A stretch of DNA of 64,000 bases from Epinephelus fuscoguttatus (lineage: Eukaryota > Chordata > Actinopteri > Perciformes > Serranidae). The notes beneath the pieces are model-generated. The model had not been told where the DNA came from, ran no database searches, and saw only the letters and a program-made list of their open reading frames with translations. A program made the translations under genes and the position numbers. How positions within the stretch are numbered: position 1 is the first letter of the stretch; each line of letters starts with the position of its first letter. The stretch is from the NCBI RefSeq assembly GCF_011397635.1, contig NC_064756.1, forward strand, positions 3,924,922 through 3,988,921, written 5' to 3'. Shown in pieces: positions 1 to 11,400 of this stretch.

Positions 1-788
1 AAGAGAGCTATCAAATAGTTTATCTGCTGCCTTCAAGTTTGGTTGAAAACATGGTATTTACTTTATGTTGTTTATTACTCCAAAAGCATTTTCTGTAGCA
101 CCCAGATTGTCAAGATGTGATGTTCAGGGGCGTATTAAATCATGCGTAACTTAGATGTCAGTCCCTATAAAGCAACAAGTAAACAAGAAAAATAAACAAC
201 TTAATAGGGCACCCTTAGTTATCGTTGTTCTCATAAAATCAAACCATAATGAGTCAATCAACATCTTTTCTGCAAGGTCCGTTTCATTAAAAGAATTAAA
301 CCTTTGTAGATTACGAGGAGCCCCTGAAGGTAGCTATAGCTTTTGGGAAAGTGCGTTGTTTACTATGAGAAGTAGCTAGCTGGCTAACTAGCTACGTCAA
401 TACAGCCCAACTCATTGTAATACTACTGCGTGGACAAATGTTGAACCGTAGAGCCCAGTTTTATAAAATAAAAATCTATTTTAATATTGCCGTATATATA
501 TATATATTACGGTCGGTTGTTTGATCGCGGTTATGTTACGGGGACGTTTTACTCTTCATGGATTTTTACCCCTCACACACCCTCCTTTGCTAACACACCG
601 GCTCCATATGGAATATCACAACCTAAATATTTCATACTGGGAGAGAAAACCTGTTGTTTCCTCTGTTCCTCTGTCAGTTTTCATCCAGGGTACCGGGAAT
701 TATAATTGTATTAACCAGCAAATAGACCGAGCCCGCTAGCTACTGCCGATAGGCTAACGTTACCGTTAGCCTGCTTGGTGAAACTCAC
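1..788 (-). other. wdfy1 intron 1 (5' part), with GCTAGC/TAACGTTAGC motif clusters
   Basis: This stretch follows the donor at 788/787 and holds no exon I can recognise. It contains a short (TA)n run near 491-507. It also has clusters of GCTAGC and GCTAAC/GTTAGC words at about 371-396 and 731-772. Short open frames here show no codon bias or known motif. Confidence 0.5.
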
Positions 789-925
789 CTGTCCTCGCTG
801 ACCGTGATCACTCCATCTTCTTTTGGTATTAAAACGGCCGCATTGACAGCGTCTGTGTGGCCTTCGATCTTGTTGAGAAGGATCGGTCTGGCGGTTTGGG
901 GCCTCGAGTGGATCTCCGCAGCCAT
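789..925 (-). CDS. wdfy1: wdfy1 first coding exon (partial gene; continues past the left edge)
   Basis: The exon encodes the first 45 residues plus two bases of the next codon. It begins MAAEIHSRPQ, and the segments KIEGH, LIPKEDGVI and SEDR are typical of the N-terminus and first WD40 blade of WDFY1; the WDFY2 paralogue differs in this stretch. The ATG at 925 sits in a good start context (GCCATGG on the coding strand). The exon ends at 789 with a consensus donor (AG|GTGAGT), leaving a split Arg codon. WDFY1 is a WD40-repeat protein with a FYVE zinc finger that binds phosphatidylinositol 3-phosphate on early endosomes. In mammals it is linked to TLR3/TLR4 signalling. Only this exon lies in the window. 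Its neighbour serpine2 is also close to WDFY1 in human (2q36), which supports the call. Confidence 0.88.
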
Positions 926-1257
926 GGTTTGAAGTATCCAGCAGTGTTTCCCTTCAGCTGATTTTCCTCCTCACTCGCCAGTGAAGGAGATCAGCTGACA
1001 CCCGGAGCCGCTGTCAGGATTACCGTAATCACTGCAAGACTGGGGCACGAGCAGTTTCACCACATACCGTAACACTCTGACTTTATTCTCAATCAGGGGG
1101 GTAAATATAGAGAAAATATAGACCATCATGATTTTCTTCTTCCTTTTCTTTTCTCTTATTTGAGTAAAATAGTCACTATTATAATCTATAACAAAATTCA
1201 AATGCCTATTCCCCATGAACTTAACTAATAAACTTAAATTAAATGTATATTTGGCCC

Positions 1258-1345
1258 TGTGATAGTCTGGTGACCTGCCCACGGTGTATCCCACCTCTCG
1301 CCCAGTGGAAAGGATAAGCGGTTACGGAAATGAATGAATGAACTG
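1258..1345 (-). repeat. fragment of a high-copy teleost interspersed repeat (family A)
   Basis: Read on the minus strand it has ATTCATTCATTTCCGTAACCGCTTATCC, interrupted here only by small changes, followed by GGCGAGAGGTGGGATACACC. The same block occurs on the plus strand at 23483-23586 and 36590-36900. The class is not settled; it may be the tail of an L2-type LINE. Confidence 0.55.
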
Positions 1346-2802
1346 TATATTTGAAAAAATATTAAATTAAGTAAATAATAATTTTATTTGATATTTTTGT
1401 AATACACAGGTATGTAGTGATGGTTGTTGGGCAACATGTATGTTAATGTTGCCTAATGTCAAGGCTTTATTTGATCATGTGACAAGACAATACCATATCT
1501 AGTAGCTAGTTTAGGCACATTTTTTACTGTGACAATATTTATTTAACTTAATTATAGCAGTCATTATACTACTATTCCCCTTCAGTAAATAGGCAGAAAT
1601 GAATAAATAAATCAAGGATGTATTATTAGCCAAGCTAATCACAAAAAAACATTCCATATTAATAATATTAATAAATTGATATTCTATCAATTTAGTAATG
1701 TGAGACAATATATCATCTTAGATCTTGAATATCCTAATATAATAAGTGTTGTCTTTTCCTGGTCTTAAAGGCTGCATTGCAGTAAAGTGATGTCATTTTC
1801 TGAACTTATAAGGCTGTTCTGTAATTTACCTTTACTCACTTAAGTCATATTCACGTCACTGATGGTTATTTATCAAAAATCTCATTGTGTAAATAGTTTG
1901 TGAAAGCACTAAGAGTCAACCCTACAATATTGTCACAATATTCATATTAAGGTATTTGGTCAAAAATATTGCGATTCCTCCCTATCACCTTATTTTCTGT
2001 GCTTGTTACATTTTGGGCATATGCCCCCACAGCGCTCAGGTGAGGTCAGGGCTTTGTAAAAATATAGCAACCAGGTGCCAGACCATAAGCAGCAGACATC
2101 CAAGAGCCACAACACTGAAGAAAAAATGCAAATATAGTGATACTGCGGTGGCACAGCTTACAAGACAATCGCTCAGTTTGTGATAAAAGCACCAAATGTG
2201 GTAAATACATAGCTAAATACCATTTCTGCTTTAACCTTTGAACCAGATGAGCTACAAATGTTTGGTGTCTATTTTATGATTTTTGACCATAAGAAACACA
2301 TTAAAATGTTTAATTTTATGATTGGAGGCATCTGTTCCTTTAATTCGCATATTTCCAAGATGGCGGCAAACCTGAAATAAGTTTTTTTAAAACTCTTTTG
2401 ACAAACTCTGTGTCTATTTTATATTTTTAAACATTAGAACCAAATTGGAATACTCAGATTTATTTTAAATAATATTGTATTTCATTTATGATATTTATGA
2501 TGATGATAATTTTGTATTATCGATCAATCAATCAATCAATTTTATTTATAAAGCCCAATATCACAAATCACAATTTGCCTCACAGGGCTTTACAGCATAC
2601 AACATCCCTCTGTCCTTATGACCCTCACAGCGGATAAGGAAAAACTCCCCAAAAAAACCCCTTTAACGGGGAAAAAAAACGGTAGAAACCTCAGGAAGAG
2701 CAACTGAGGAGGGATCCCTCTTCCAGGACGGACAGACGTGCAATAGATGTCGTACAGAACAGATCAACATGATAAATTAACAGTAATCCATATGACACAA
2801 TG

Positions 2803-2810
<8 letters not shown>

Positions 2811-2867
<57 letters not shown>
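2811..2867. repeat. (GA)n microsatellite inside the LINE 3' UTR
   Basis: Nearly pure AG dinucleotide run of about 57 bp. Confidence 0.97.
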
Positions 2868-2871
<4 letters not shown>

Positions 2872-3340
2872 GGTAATGACAGTAGCTTACAACAACATTG
2901 TTGAAAGTAATAATATTATAGTTATAGTTCTGGTTACTGCGGTACAATATGTTGAAAGTATGTATTAATATCTGGCAGTATACATGTGTGACAATAGTCA
3001 TATGTGTATAATAACAGTAGAAGTATGACTAATGACTAATGATGGCAGCAGCAGCAGGAGGCATCTGGCAGGACCACGGCAGCAGCACAACCACACACGT
3101 CACGCTGTCCAGGCACCGCTGTGATATGAGTTAATCTGAGAGACAGTGGAGCACAAAGGCTCCGGAGAAGAAGCCGAGTTAGTGACATCCAGAATGGCCG
3201 GGTTAGCTAGATGCAGCAATAGGATACGAGAGAGAGAGAGAAGGAGAGAAGGTGCCCGGTGTATTATAGGGGGGTCCTCCGGCAGACTAGGCCTAAGTCA
3301 GCCTAACTAGGGGCTGGTACAGGACAAGCCTGAGCCAGCC

Positions 3341-4648
3341 CTAACTATAAGCTTTATCAAAGAGGAAAGTCTTAAGTCTAGTCTTAAATGTGGAGACGGT
3401 GTCTGCCTCCCGGACCGTAACAGGAAGATGATTCCACAGGAGAGGAGCCTGATAGCTAAAGGCTCTGGCTCCTGATCTACTTTTGGAGACTTTAGGGACC
3501 ACGAGTAACCCTGCGTTCTCAGAGCGCAGTGTTCTGGTGGGATAATATGGTACTATGAGCTCTCTAAGATATGACGGAGCTTGACCATTTAGAGCTTTAT
3601 AAGTTAACAGTAGGATTTTAAATTCAATTCTGGATTTTACAGGGAGCCAGTGCAGAGAAGCTAAAACAGGAGAGATATGATCGCGTTTCTTAGTTCCTGT
3701 TAGTACACGTGCTGCTGCATTCTGAATTAGCTGGAGAGTTTTTAAGGACTTACTAGAGCTACCTGATAATAGAGAATTACAGTAATCCAGCCTTGAGGTA
3801 ACAAAAGCGTGGACCAATTTTTCTGCATCTTTTCGGGCCAGGATAGGCCTAATTTTCGCAATATTACGCAGATGAAAAAATGCAGTCCGTGAGGTTTGTT
3901 TTAAATGAGAATTAAAAGACAAATCTTGATCAAATGTTACTCCGAGGTTTCTTACGGTAGTGGCAGGGGCCAGAGCAATGCCATCTAGAGAAACTATGTC
4001 ATCAGACAAAGAGTCTCTGAGTTGTTTGGGGCCAAGAACAATAACTTCAGTTTTGTCTGAATTTAACATCAGGAAATTGGTGCTCATCCAAGTTTTTATG
4101 TCTTTAAGGCAATTATGGAGTTTAGTTAATTGATTGCTTTCTTCTGGCTTCATTGATAAATACAACTGAGTATCATCCGCATAACAATGGAAATTTATGG
4201 AGTGATTTCTAATGATGTTACCTAAAGGAAGCATATATAGAGTAAACAGGATTGGTCCGAGCACAGAACCTTGCGGAACTCCAAAACAAACTTTAGTACT
4301 TAAGGATGGTTCATTGCGAACGTCAACAAATTGAAAACGATCAGATAAGTAAGATTTAAACCAGCTCAGTGCTGAACCTTTTAAGCCAATTAAGTGATCC
4401 AGTCTCTGCAGCAGAATTTGATGGTCAATTGTGTCAAACGCCGCACTAAGATCTAATAAAACAAGTACAGAGACGAGTCCTTTGTCTGAAGCAATCAGAA
4501 GGTCATTTGTAATTTTAACTAGAGCTGTCTCAGTGCTATGATGCACTCTAAATCCTGACTGAAATTCCTCAAATAAATTATTATCATGGAGAAAATCACA
4601 CAGCTGGTCTGCGATATGGCCACTATCCCAAAAATTTAATTTACTCAC
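3341..4648 (-). CDS. LINE reverse transcriptase, C-terminal 435 codons, open
   Basis: This uninterrupted 435-codon frame covers the RT palm and thumb. Visible motifs in order are [27 protein letters not shown] (motif A Asp), [13 protein letters not shown] (motif B), YADDTQLY (motif C catalytic Asp pair), LNSDKTEV and NLGVTFD. The C-terminal part has [18 protein letters not shown] and [14 protein letters not shown], which are typical of L2/CR1-clade LINEs in fish. The ATG used is internal to the original ORF2. The N-terminus, including the endonuclease, is absent, so the copy cannot move on its own. The lack of stops suggests recent insertion. Confidence 0.85.
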   Translation of the reverse strand: MSKLNFWDSGHIADQLCDFLHDNNLFEEFQSGFRVHHSTETALVKITNDLLIASDKGLVSVLVLLDLSAAFDTIDHQILLQRLDHLIGLKGSALSWFKSYLSDRFQFVDVRNEPSLSTKVCFGVPQGSVLGPILFTLYMLPLGNIIRNHSINFHCYADDTQLYLSMKPEESNQLTKLHNCLKDIKTWMSTNFLMLNSDKTEVIVLGPKQLRDSLSDDIVSLDGIALAPATTVRNLGVTFDQDLSFNSHLKQTSRTAFFHLRNIAKIRPILARKDAEKLVHAFVTSRLDYCNSLLSGSSSKSLKTLQLIQNAAARVLTGTKKRDHISPVLASLHWLPVKSRIEFKILLLTYKALNGQAPSYLRELIVPYYPTRTLRSENAGLLVVPKVSKSRSGARAFSYQAPLLWNHLPVTVREADTVSTFKTRLKTFLFDKAYS

Positions 4649-4865
4649 ATTTTCACTCAGATTGAGTCGTAGAATGAGCTTTTTCCATGCTGCGATTCCG
4701 GCTCCTGCTTAATAGTTCCCAAATAAAGTTGAATTAATTGTTCTGAAGCACGTTAATTAATTTCTGTAGCTGAACAGGTAATAATTAAAAATGCAAACAA
4801 CAGACAAACACTCCCTTGTAAGAAATACAATCACCACAAACTCAATGATGTTATAAATATGTGTA

Positions 4866-4871
4866 TTTATT
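4866..4871 (-). terminator. candidate poly(A) signal of serpine2
   Basis: AATAAA on the minus strand (TTTATT on plus), about 550 nt beyond the serpine2 stop. It is chosen by position only; other signals could be used. Confidence 0.35.
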
Positions 4872-5296
4872 TGATCAAGTATGAAGCAAGTATGATAACA
4901 GAAGACTTCCTCAGTGAGGGAAACAATCATTATAAAGTAGCTGAACACAAGATGTTCAAGATGCTCATACTGAACATTGCCATAACTTAGGAGTGAAACT
5001 TAGAACCGACTGGAGTGACAGGACTTGAGGCGGAGAACTTTAAATTGAAACAGTAATGTGATAAATAAACTGATTATCCTACTCCAGAGCTGAGAAAATA
5101 CACAAATGACATTCAAAGTCTTTTTTAAAAACGTAATAAATTCAAAAAAGTATACAAAAAATTAAAACAGCTGGAAATTTAGTCTGCAAAACATTTTATA
5201 AAGCATGTTATGCGTTACAGAAAATGGGTAACATAAAAAGCAATATTTAAAACAAATAACATCACATGTCCACACTGTACATAAGTCTACAGCAAA

Positions 5297-5300
<4 letters not shown>

Positions 5301-5344
<44 letters not shown>
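5301..5344. repeat. (GT)n microsatellite in the serpine2 3' UTR
   Basis: About 22 GT units, just beyond the stop codon, probably transcribed in the serpine2 3' UTR as (AC)n. Confidence 0.95.
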
Positions 5345-5345
<1 letters not shown>

Positions 5346-5416
5346 CATGCGTGGCAGTGTAGAAGAATTTCGTGCTGGCCTTGATGCTACCAAGGGCTGG
5401 CCAGTGATGGCTGGGC

Positions 5417-8400
5417 TCAAGGCTGGTTCATCTGTCCCATAAAGAGAATGGTACCTGGAGCAGAGACAGGAAGAACTCATCAGAGTCGAACACTCATGTC
5501 TTCAGGCACTACTGTCTTTGGGTCACCTGAGGTCTGTGCTACGAAGCCAGTTCAACTGGCCCAGGATATCTTTTCATGAACTGGCTCGACTGACCCTAAA
5601 GCCTCCAACAGACTGTGAGATTTTAGTAATCTTATAAGCTTTGTGCAAGTTACATTTCTCAAGTAGTTGCACAAATGTTAGATCTTTGATATAAATATAT
5701 TATATACACCTTTAAAGGTAACATCAGGCAGAAACAGTCGACTGTACCTGTTGGGTTATGTCTGATGATGAAGAGGAAAGGTCTGTCCACTGTAACCCAC
5801 GGTGGAGAAGACCGAGCCAGCAGAATGGCAGCTAAACACAAACACATTGTAAAAACATGTCAGAAACCATGACAGCATAGGTTAATGTACAATACTGAAA
5901 ACAATCTCATCAACAGTTTTGTATTGTGATCAACATATCCAAGTCCAGGACGAGGCTTCACAGAACACTTACTGGTGGCAGCTGCTGCTTTTGTTCCATC
6001 TTCATTCACCACAATTTTGGCTTTCTGGAGCGCCCTGGATACGTGCAAAGGCTCAGCACCTGAGGAAACAACAGCTGTAAACTCTACCTTTGGACACACA
6101 CACACAACAGGTTATTTTATAGGCATGCCATCATTGCCTTTTATTACCAGTCTAATATTGATTAGCCAGTGTTCTCCACATCAACATGGTGGGTATAATA
6201 GACTCATTTGTGATAACATTTAGTAAGTACTAACATTGGTATACAAGATAAAACCACACCCTGCATGCTCATGGTTTACCCACATGGGTGTTGAGTTTTT
6301 TTAGCCTGGTTAGAGCTCCTCTAGCGGCAGGGACTTGACTCAGCTGGGAACCGGAGGGTCGCATGTTAATGTCCCTGTAAAGACCTTGTACGGAGCGTGG
6401 ACTGGCAGCTGGAGAGGTGCCAGTTCGCCTCCTATGCAAAGCTGAGGTAACCATGAGCAAGGACCTGCATCTCCAGCTGCTCAGGGCACCTGTTCAAGGC
6501 AGCCCCCTCGCTCTGACACCTCTTCATGTAATGCATGTAAAGATCCTGTTTGTGCATGTGCGTGTGGAAAAAGTTGTTCTTCCTCTATTTCCCTCATGGC
6601 GCAGTTAGACCAGAATTCGCTTCCCATCCATTTCGATGTGGAACTGGTTCTGGTTTTAAATTGACCCGCCTCCTTCACTTCACGTAGAGTCTCTCTGATT
6701 GAATTTGGACACACACAAACACGAGGCTTTCCAGTGTCCGACTGGTTTGAGAGAGGGGATGGGATCGACGTAACATACAGGGAATACGAGTAATACAACC
6801 ATTACTAGTCGAGCATGCAGGTGGACCTCATATCCTAAATAATGACAGCACAAGGAAAATGTTGTGTAGTCATAACAGCCTTAATTAATTATTAAGTTAA
6901 GGTATTAACAGATTGATATTACACCACATGATGGCACTTGAGTAACACTCAAAATCTGTCAGACAGACCCTAGCTGATTTTTTTTCCTGGAGTAGTCCTA
7001 TAGACCCCTTTTTAGACTACACCACATGGTGGCACTGCAGTGTTACATTTAGAGCTCCTCTCAGTCCATCACTCAGGGAAAGTTGTGGGAAACAAAGAGA
7101 ACACAAGTGATTCAGTTTCTCACACTAGACAGCGAGACGTACCTCTCACTGACTCTTGCAGTAAACAGCCAACAATGCTCTCATATTTTCAAGCCTTGCT
7201 CATATCCAAATAAACCTGTTGTAAATACTCTGAGGCAGTGCGCCACTTCTGGTTTTGGTTTACTTGTGCTTTCACTCACTGATGTGTCTGAAGTCAGCTT
7301 TATCCTGGATGAACATGTCTGTTATTCCCAGTGCTGACAGGGGGGCTTCCAAATCTACTTCGGCATCAGCAGTAAACCTACAGACATAAACACAAACAAG
7401 CACACAGTGTTATTTTTGCATTCGGTCAAAGATGTTTGAACAGTTACTGTTGTGTGTTTGTGTCTTACTTGGGGATGAGCAGGCGGACTTTTCTCATGTG
7501 CATCAGTTTGGTCCAACTCTGCACTGTGGCTGTGCTGATGTGTGGGATGACACGGGACAGAGGCGTGTCCTCTTCGGAGGGCAGGACTATCATCATGCTG
7601 ATGGTGTTGCCGTGATAGGGCAGCTCAATCACCTTATATTTCAGTCCCTGAGGTGTGGTGGCCAGGCCTGGTGGAGGAGGAGACGTTAAAGGTTAGTAGT
7701 TTCAAAGGTCAGGGTAATAATGGCAGGGACGACTGAATCCAAATGTCCACCCTCTGGATGTGTAGACCGAGCCCTCTTAGACTTCAGTCATACATACTGT
7801 GACGTGTTTGCTGTTATCACATTAAGTGATAACAGCAAACAGTAGAGACTGTAGGCGACTGATAGACAGGCCTCCAGTCTGTTTCATTCATTGCAGTGCA
7901 TCCCGTCAAAATAAATCAATATGACTGGACCATGTGTGACTTTAATGTGGAAGGACAGACACAGGAAGTGTCCACGCTCAGCAGTCAGACAGGAGTCAGG
8001 TTAATTTCCAGGGCTGGTACCTGCGGTTATTCCACAGGCTAGTTAATAACATGTCGGGCAGGAAATCCAAAGTGTGGGATCATTTTGAGAAGGTGAAGGA
8101 CGAACCCAAGGTGATATGTAAACTCATCTTCATTGGTCGACTACAAACATGACGTATCATGTGAAACATGGAAGTAGCTACATGGCCATTACCCCACAGC
8201 GTCATTAACAGGCAGCTCGCTCAGTGTGTGACGTGCACTTGGAGATAAAATATAGGCCTATATTAATGAAGGTTCATTAGTACGGTTTGTATTTCTCTGT
8301 AATGTAGCACAGTGTTGACAATGTTACTGATACTTTTCTTTCTCACACTTTGTGTGTCTGTGGGTGACACTATTTTCTTTGTCTCTCTGACCACGACAGC

Positions 8401-11400
8401 TACCGCTGCTCTGTATTCTTATTTGATATAAACAAATTAGGAACGGAAAATGATTGAATGATCATTTCCTGGTGACAAACAGGTTCCTCAGAAAAGACCT
8501 GCCAGACAGCAGATGTTTATCATAGCAAAATGTTCTCTTCATTCTGTCATTCTCTTGTTAGTTTAAGGAAGAGGAGATAGCAAAATGGTGAAATTAAAGT
8601 CACACAGATTATGACTTTTACACAGGAATATAGTTTTAGACCTCTGCTGAGCCCTCCAAGATGCATTTTAGAGAGCTTTTCTCTCCATTCAAATGTGAAT
8701 GTTGTGAATATAGCTTAAAGCTTGAGATGGCATTTAGTGCGCTGGACTGTATAGGTCCTTTAACTTTTTAAATAACACCACATTTCCATCACGTACGGCA
8801 GTTAGCTGCAAATAAGTATGACAAATGAACAGTTTAACTTAGACGTGAAATTTACGTTTGGCCAAACAAAGCACATAATGTCACAGCAAACATCCATTCA
8901 ACTGTGTCTACACAGTTTGTCATGCTTCATATGACCATTAAACTAAATCACGGCACATTATGTTCTAAAGTAATAAAGCCAAGTATGTGTAAATCCCATT
9001 ATACTCACAGAGCATAACTGTGTTGAGCCATAGCTAAATGATTTAGGGCTTTTATAAACTCTTTATGACCTAAGTGCCGTAATTTGGGGACAATAATCCA
9101 AACAAGTCACAGACTATGTACACTGAAGCCAGCACACAGCAGGATGCTAAGAGAGAAGCACATGTCTGTGCCTCACAGCTGCACATGGCCTTAGTTTAAC
9201 TCCAGCACTGCAGGAGGATCTACCCACAGCACTCGAACACAACTCTGACAACTCATCTAAATATAGACGACTGACTAGTATATCATTTCATTTCACACAG
9301 GACTAAATAATATCCTACAGTTGAGGCATGTCTCAGCCTGCTTTCTCTTACAACGCAACACAAGCTATACTATGAGTCATAAAATGGTGATTGACGCGAT
9401 TGAATTATAAAAACTAAAAACAATTTAATCATTAAATCATCAAGTTGGCAGATCTGACAGTAGCAACAGCTTCTAATAGGCATGCTTGATGCAATGTGTT
9501 TAAACCAGGTGGCAAATTGAGGCTAAAAAAATGAAGCCAGTGTGGGAGTGCCAAAAACTGCAACTCATCAAATGGCCACATGAGGCTGGCTCCAAAACAG
9601 GCCCAATAACCAGCCCAACTTTACAGCAGAAATAAACATGTTTACAGCCTGGTACAAGAAACGGTTTTCATGACATTTATTAAGTTAATTTTTTCATAAC
9701 TCGCCCATTTACATTTTATCGAGGTCTTAAGTTACGCATTTTTAAGGACAGGGTGACAGGCTGACTTGCTCCTCCACACCTCCACCCTCTCGTCCAAATA
9801 CGGTCACCTCTTGCTCCAAAAAACCCCAACATAGCAATGGCAAAAATGACGAACTCAAGGCTTCAAAACGGCAGTTGGCAAACCAATGGGTGACATCATG
9901 GTAACTACATCCACTATTTATACAGTCTGTGGTTCAAGCTTGATTGAGCGAAGATTAAACCAAGACATCTCAAACATGCAGTGGTTACTCAAAGATACAT
10001 ATGCCAACTTAATAATGAGTTACAGGGACCCTGTGGTGTTTTTGACCGACTGCAGGCTAGCAAACACGGAGGTAAGTATAAGATAAGATGTACTTAAAGA
10101 ATTGACTTCGTAAATGTATTTTAGGGAAGGAAACACAAACATGTAAACACAACCTCTATTTGTCCAACGATCCATTTTCACCATTTTCAAAGCACCCCAG
10201 ACGTCCCTCTCCCCAGTGACGCCACCTCCTGGCGGGCCCCGAGGTGTTCCCAGGCCAGATGAGATATATAATCCCTCCGGTGTGTTCTGGGTCTGCCTCG
10301 GGGCCTCCTACCAGTGGGACGTGCAGGAGGCGCCCAGAAGGATTCTGATCAGATGCTCGAACCATCTCAACTGACCCCTTTCGACGTGAAGGAGCAGCGG
10401 CTCTACTCCGAGCTCCTCCAGATGCTCCTCACCCTATCTCTAAGGCAGAGCCCAGACACCCCACGGAGGAAACTCATTTCGGCCGCTTGCATCCGAGATC
10501 TCATTCTTTCGGTTACTACCCTGAGCTCCTGACCATAGGTGAGGATTGGGACGTAGATGGACCGGAATATCGAAAGCGTCACCCTCCGACTCAGCTCCCT
10601 CTTCACCACGACAGTCCTGCCCAGCGCCCGCATCACTGCAGACCGCTTTATTTGTTCACAAGAAAATTTTAACTTTAAATTACTGGCTAGCACTCCTTCT
10701 GTACTACTACATGAAAACCCCAAGTAGCTGTTATCTTACTAAATATACTGTATGACTAAACATACCTTAATAATCTAACCACAAATACAGCATGCCTAAA
10801 AATAGGAATGAATCCTCATAATTTGTGGTGAAAGCATCTGAAGGCCTCTATGAATCAAATCCCTCTGGATTAACATGCACAGAAAATCAATTATTTTAGT
10901 GTAATTTTATTTGACTTGCCTCAGCTGGCTCTTTCCTTTCTTATCTGGCCAATTAATTTCAACCAGTCTGAATCCAATTCTGCTACAATCTACAACAAAA
11001 CCTTACTTTCTACTTAAGGCACAAAATATCTTCCATCACTTGGTGGTGAAATGTAATGAAGTACATCTCTGACTCAGGATTATGACGTATCTAAATTATT
11101 GGTTGTAAAGTCAATGCTATGAACGCAAAATCCTTCATCGTGAATATTTTCTCAAATAGTCTGACGCAGGAGGCTCTCAGTGGAAACCTCTCACACATCA
11201 CTGCTCACCGATGCTGAAGACAGATAGCTGGGACATCATTGGAACTTTATATACATTTCCGTCGCCCCCGTTGAAGGGCCTCATCTTGGTGTTCTCGGGC
11301 TGGAAGCGAGACTTCCATAAGCCTTTGAAGTAGATTGAGTTGACAGCGACCAGACGGGTCAGAGCGGAGTCCAGCATGTCTGCTTTGATCAGGCTGGGGA

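Larger units (their letters stand above)
2521..4665 (-). mobile_element. 5'-truncated L2-type LINE with (ATTG)n tail
   Basis: The element runs right to left. Its reverse transcriptase frame occupies 4648-3341, followed by about 0.8 kb of 3' UTR. That UTR includes a long (GA/CT)n tract (2811-2867) and the conserved fish block around 2543-2660 (AAGCCCAATATCACAAATCA). It ends in four ATTG units at 2523-2538. A 3' microsatellite tail in place of poly-A is usual for L2/CR1-type LINEs such as the fish Maui family. The endonuclease and N-terminal RT parts are missing, so the copy is 5' truncated near 4650-4690. It lies between serpine2 and wdfy1. Confidence 0.85.
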
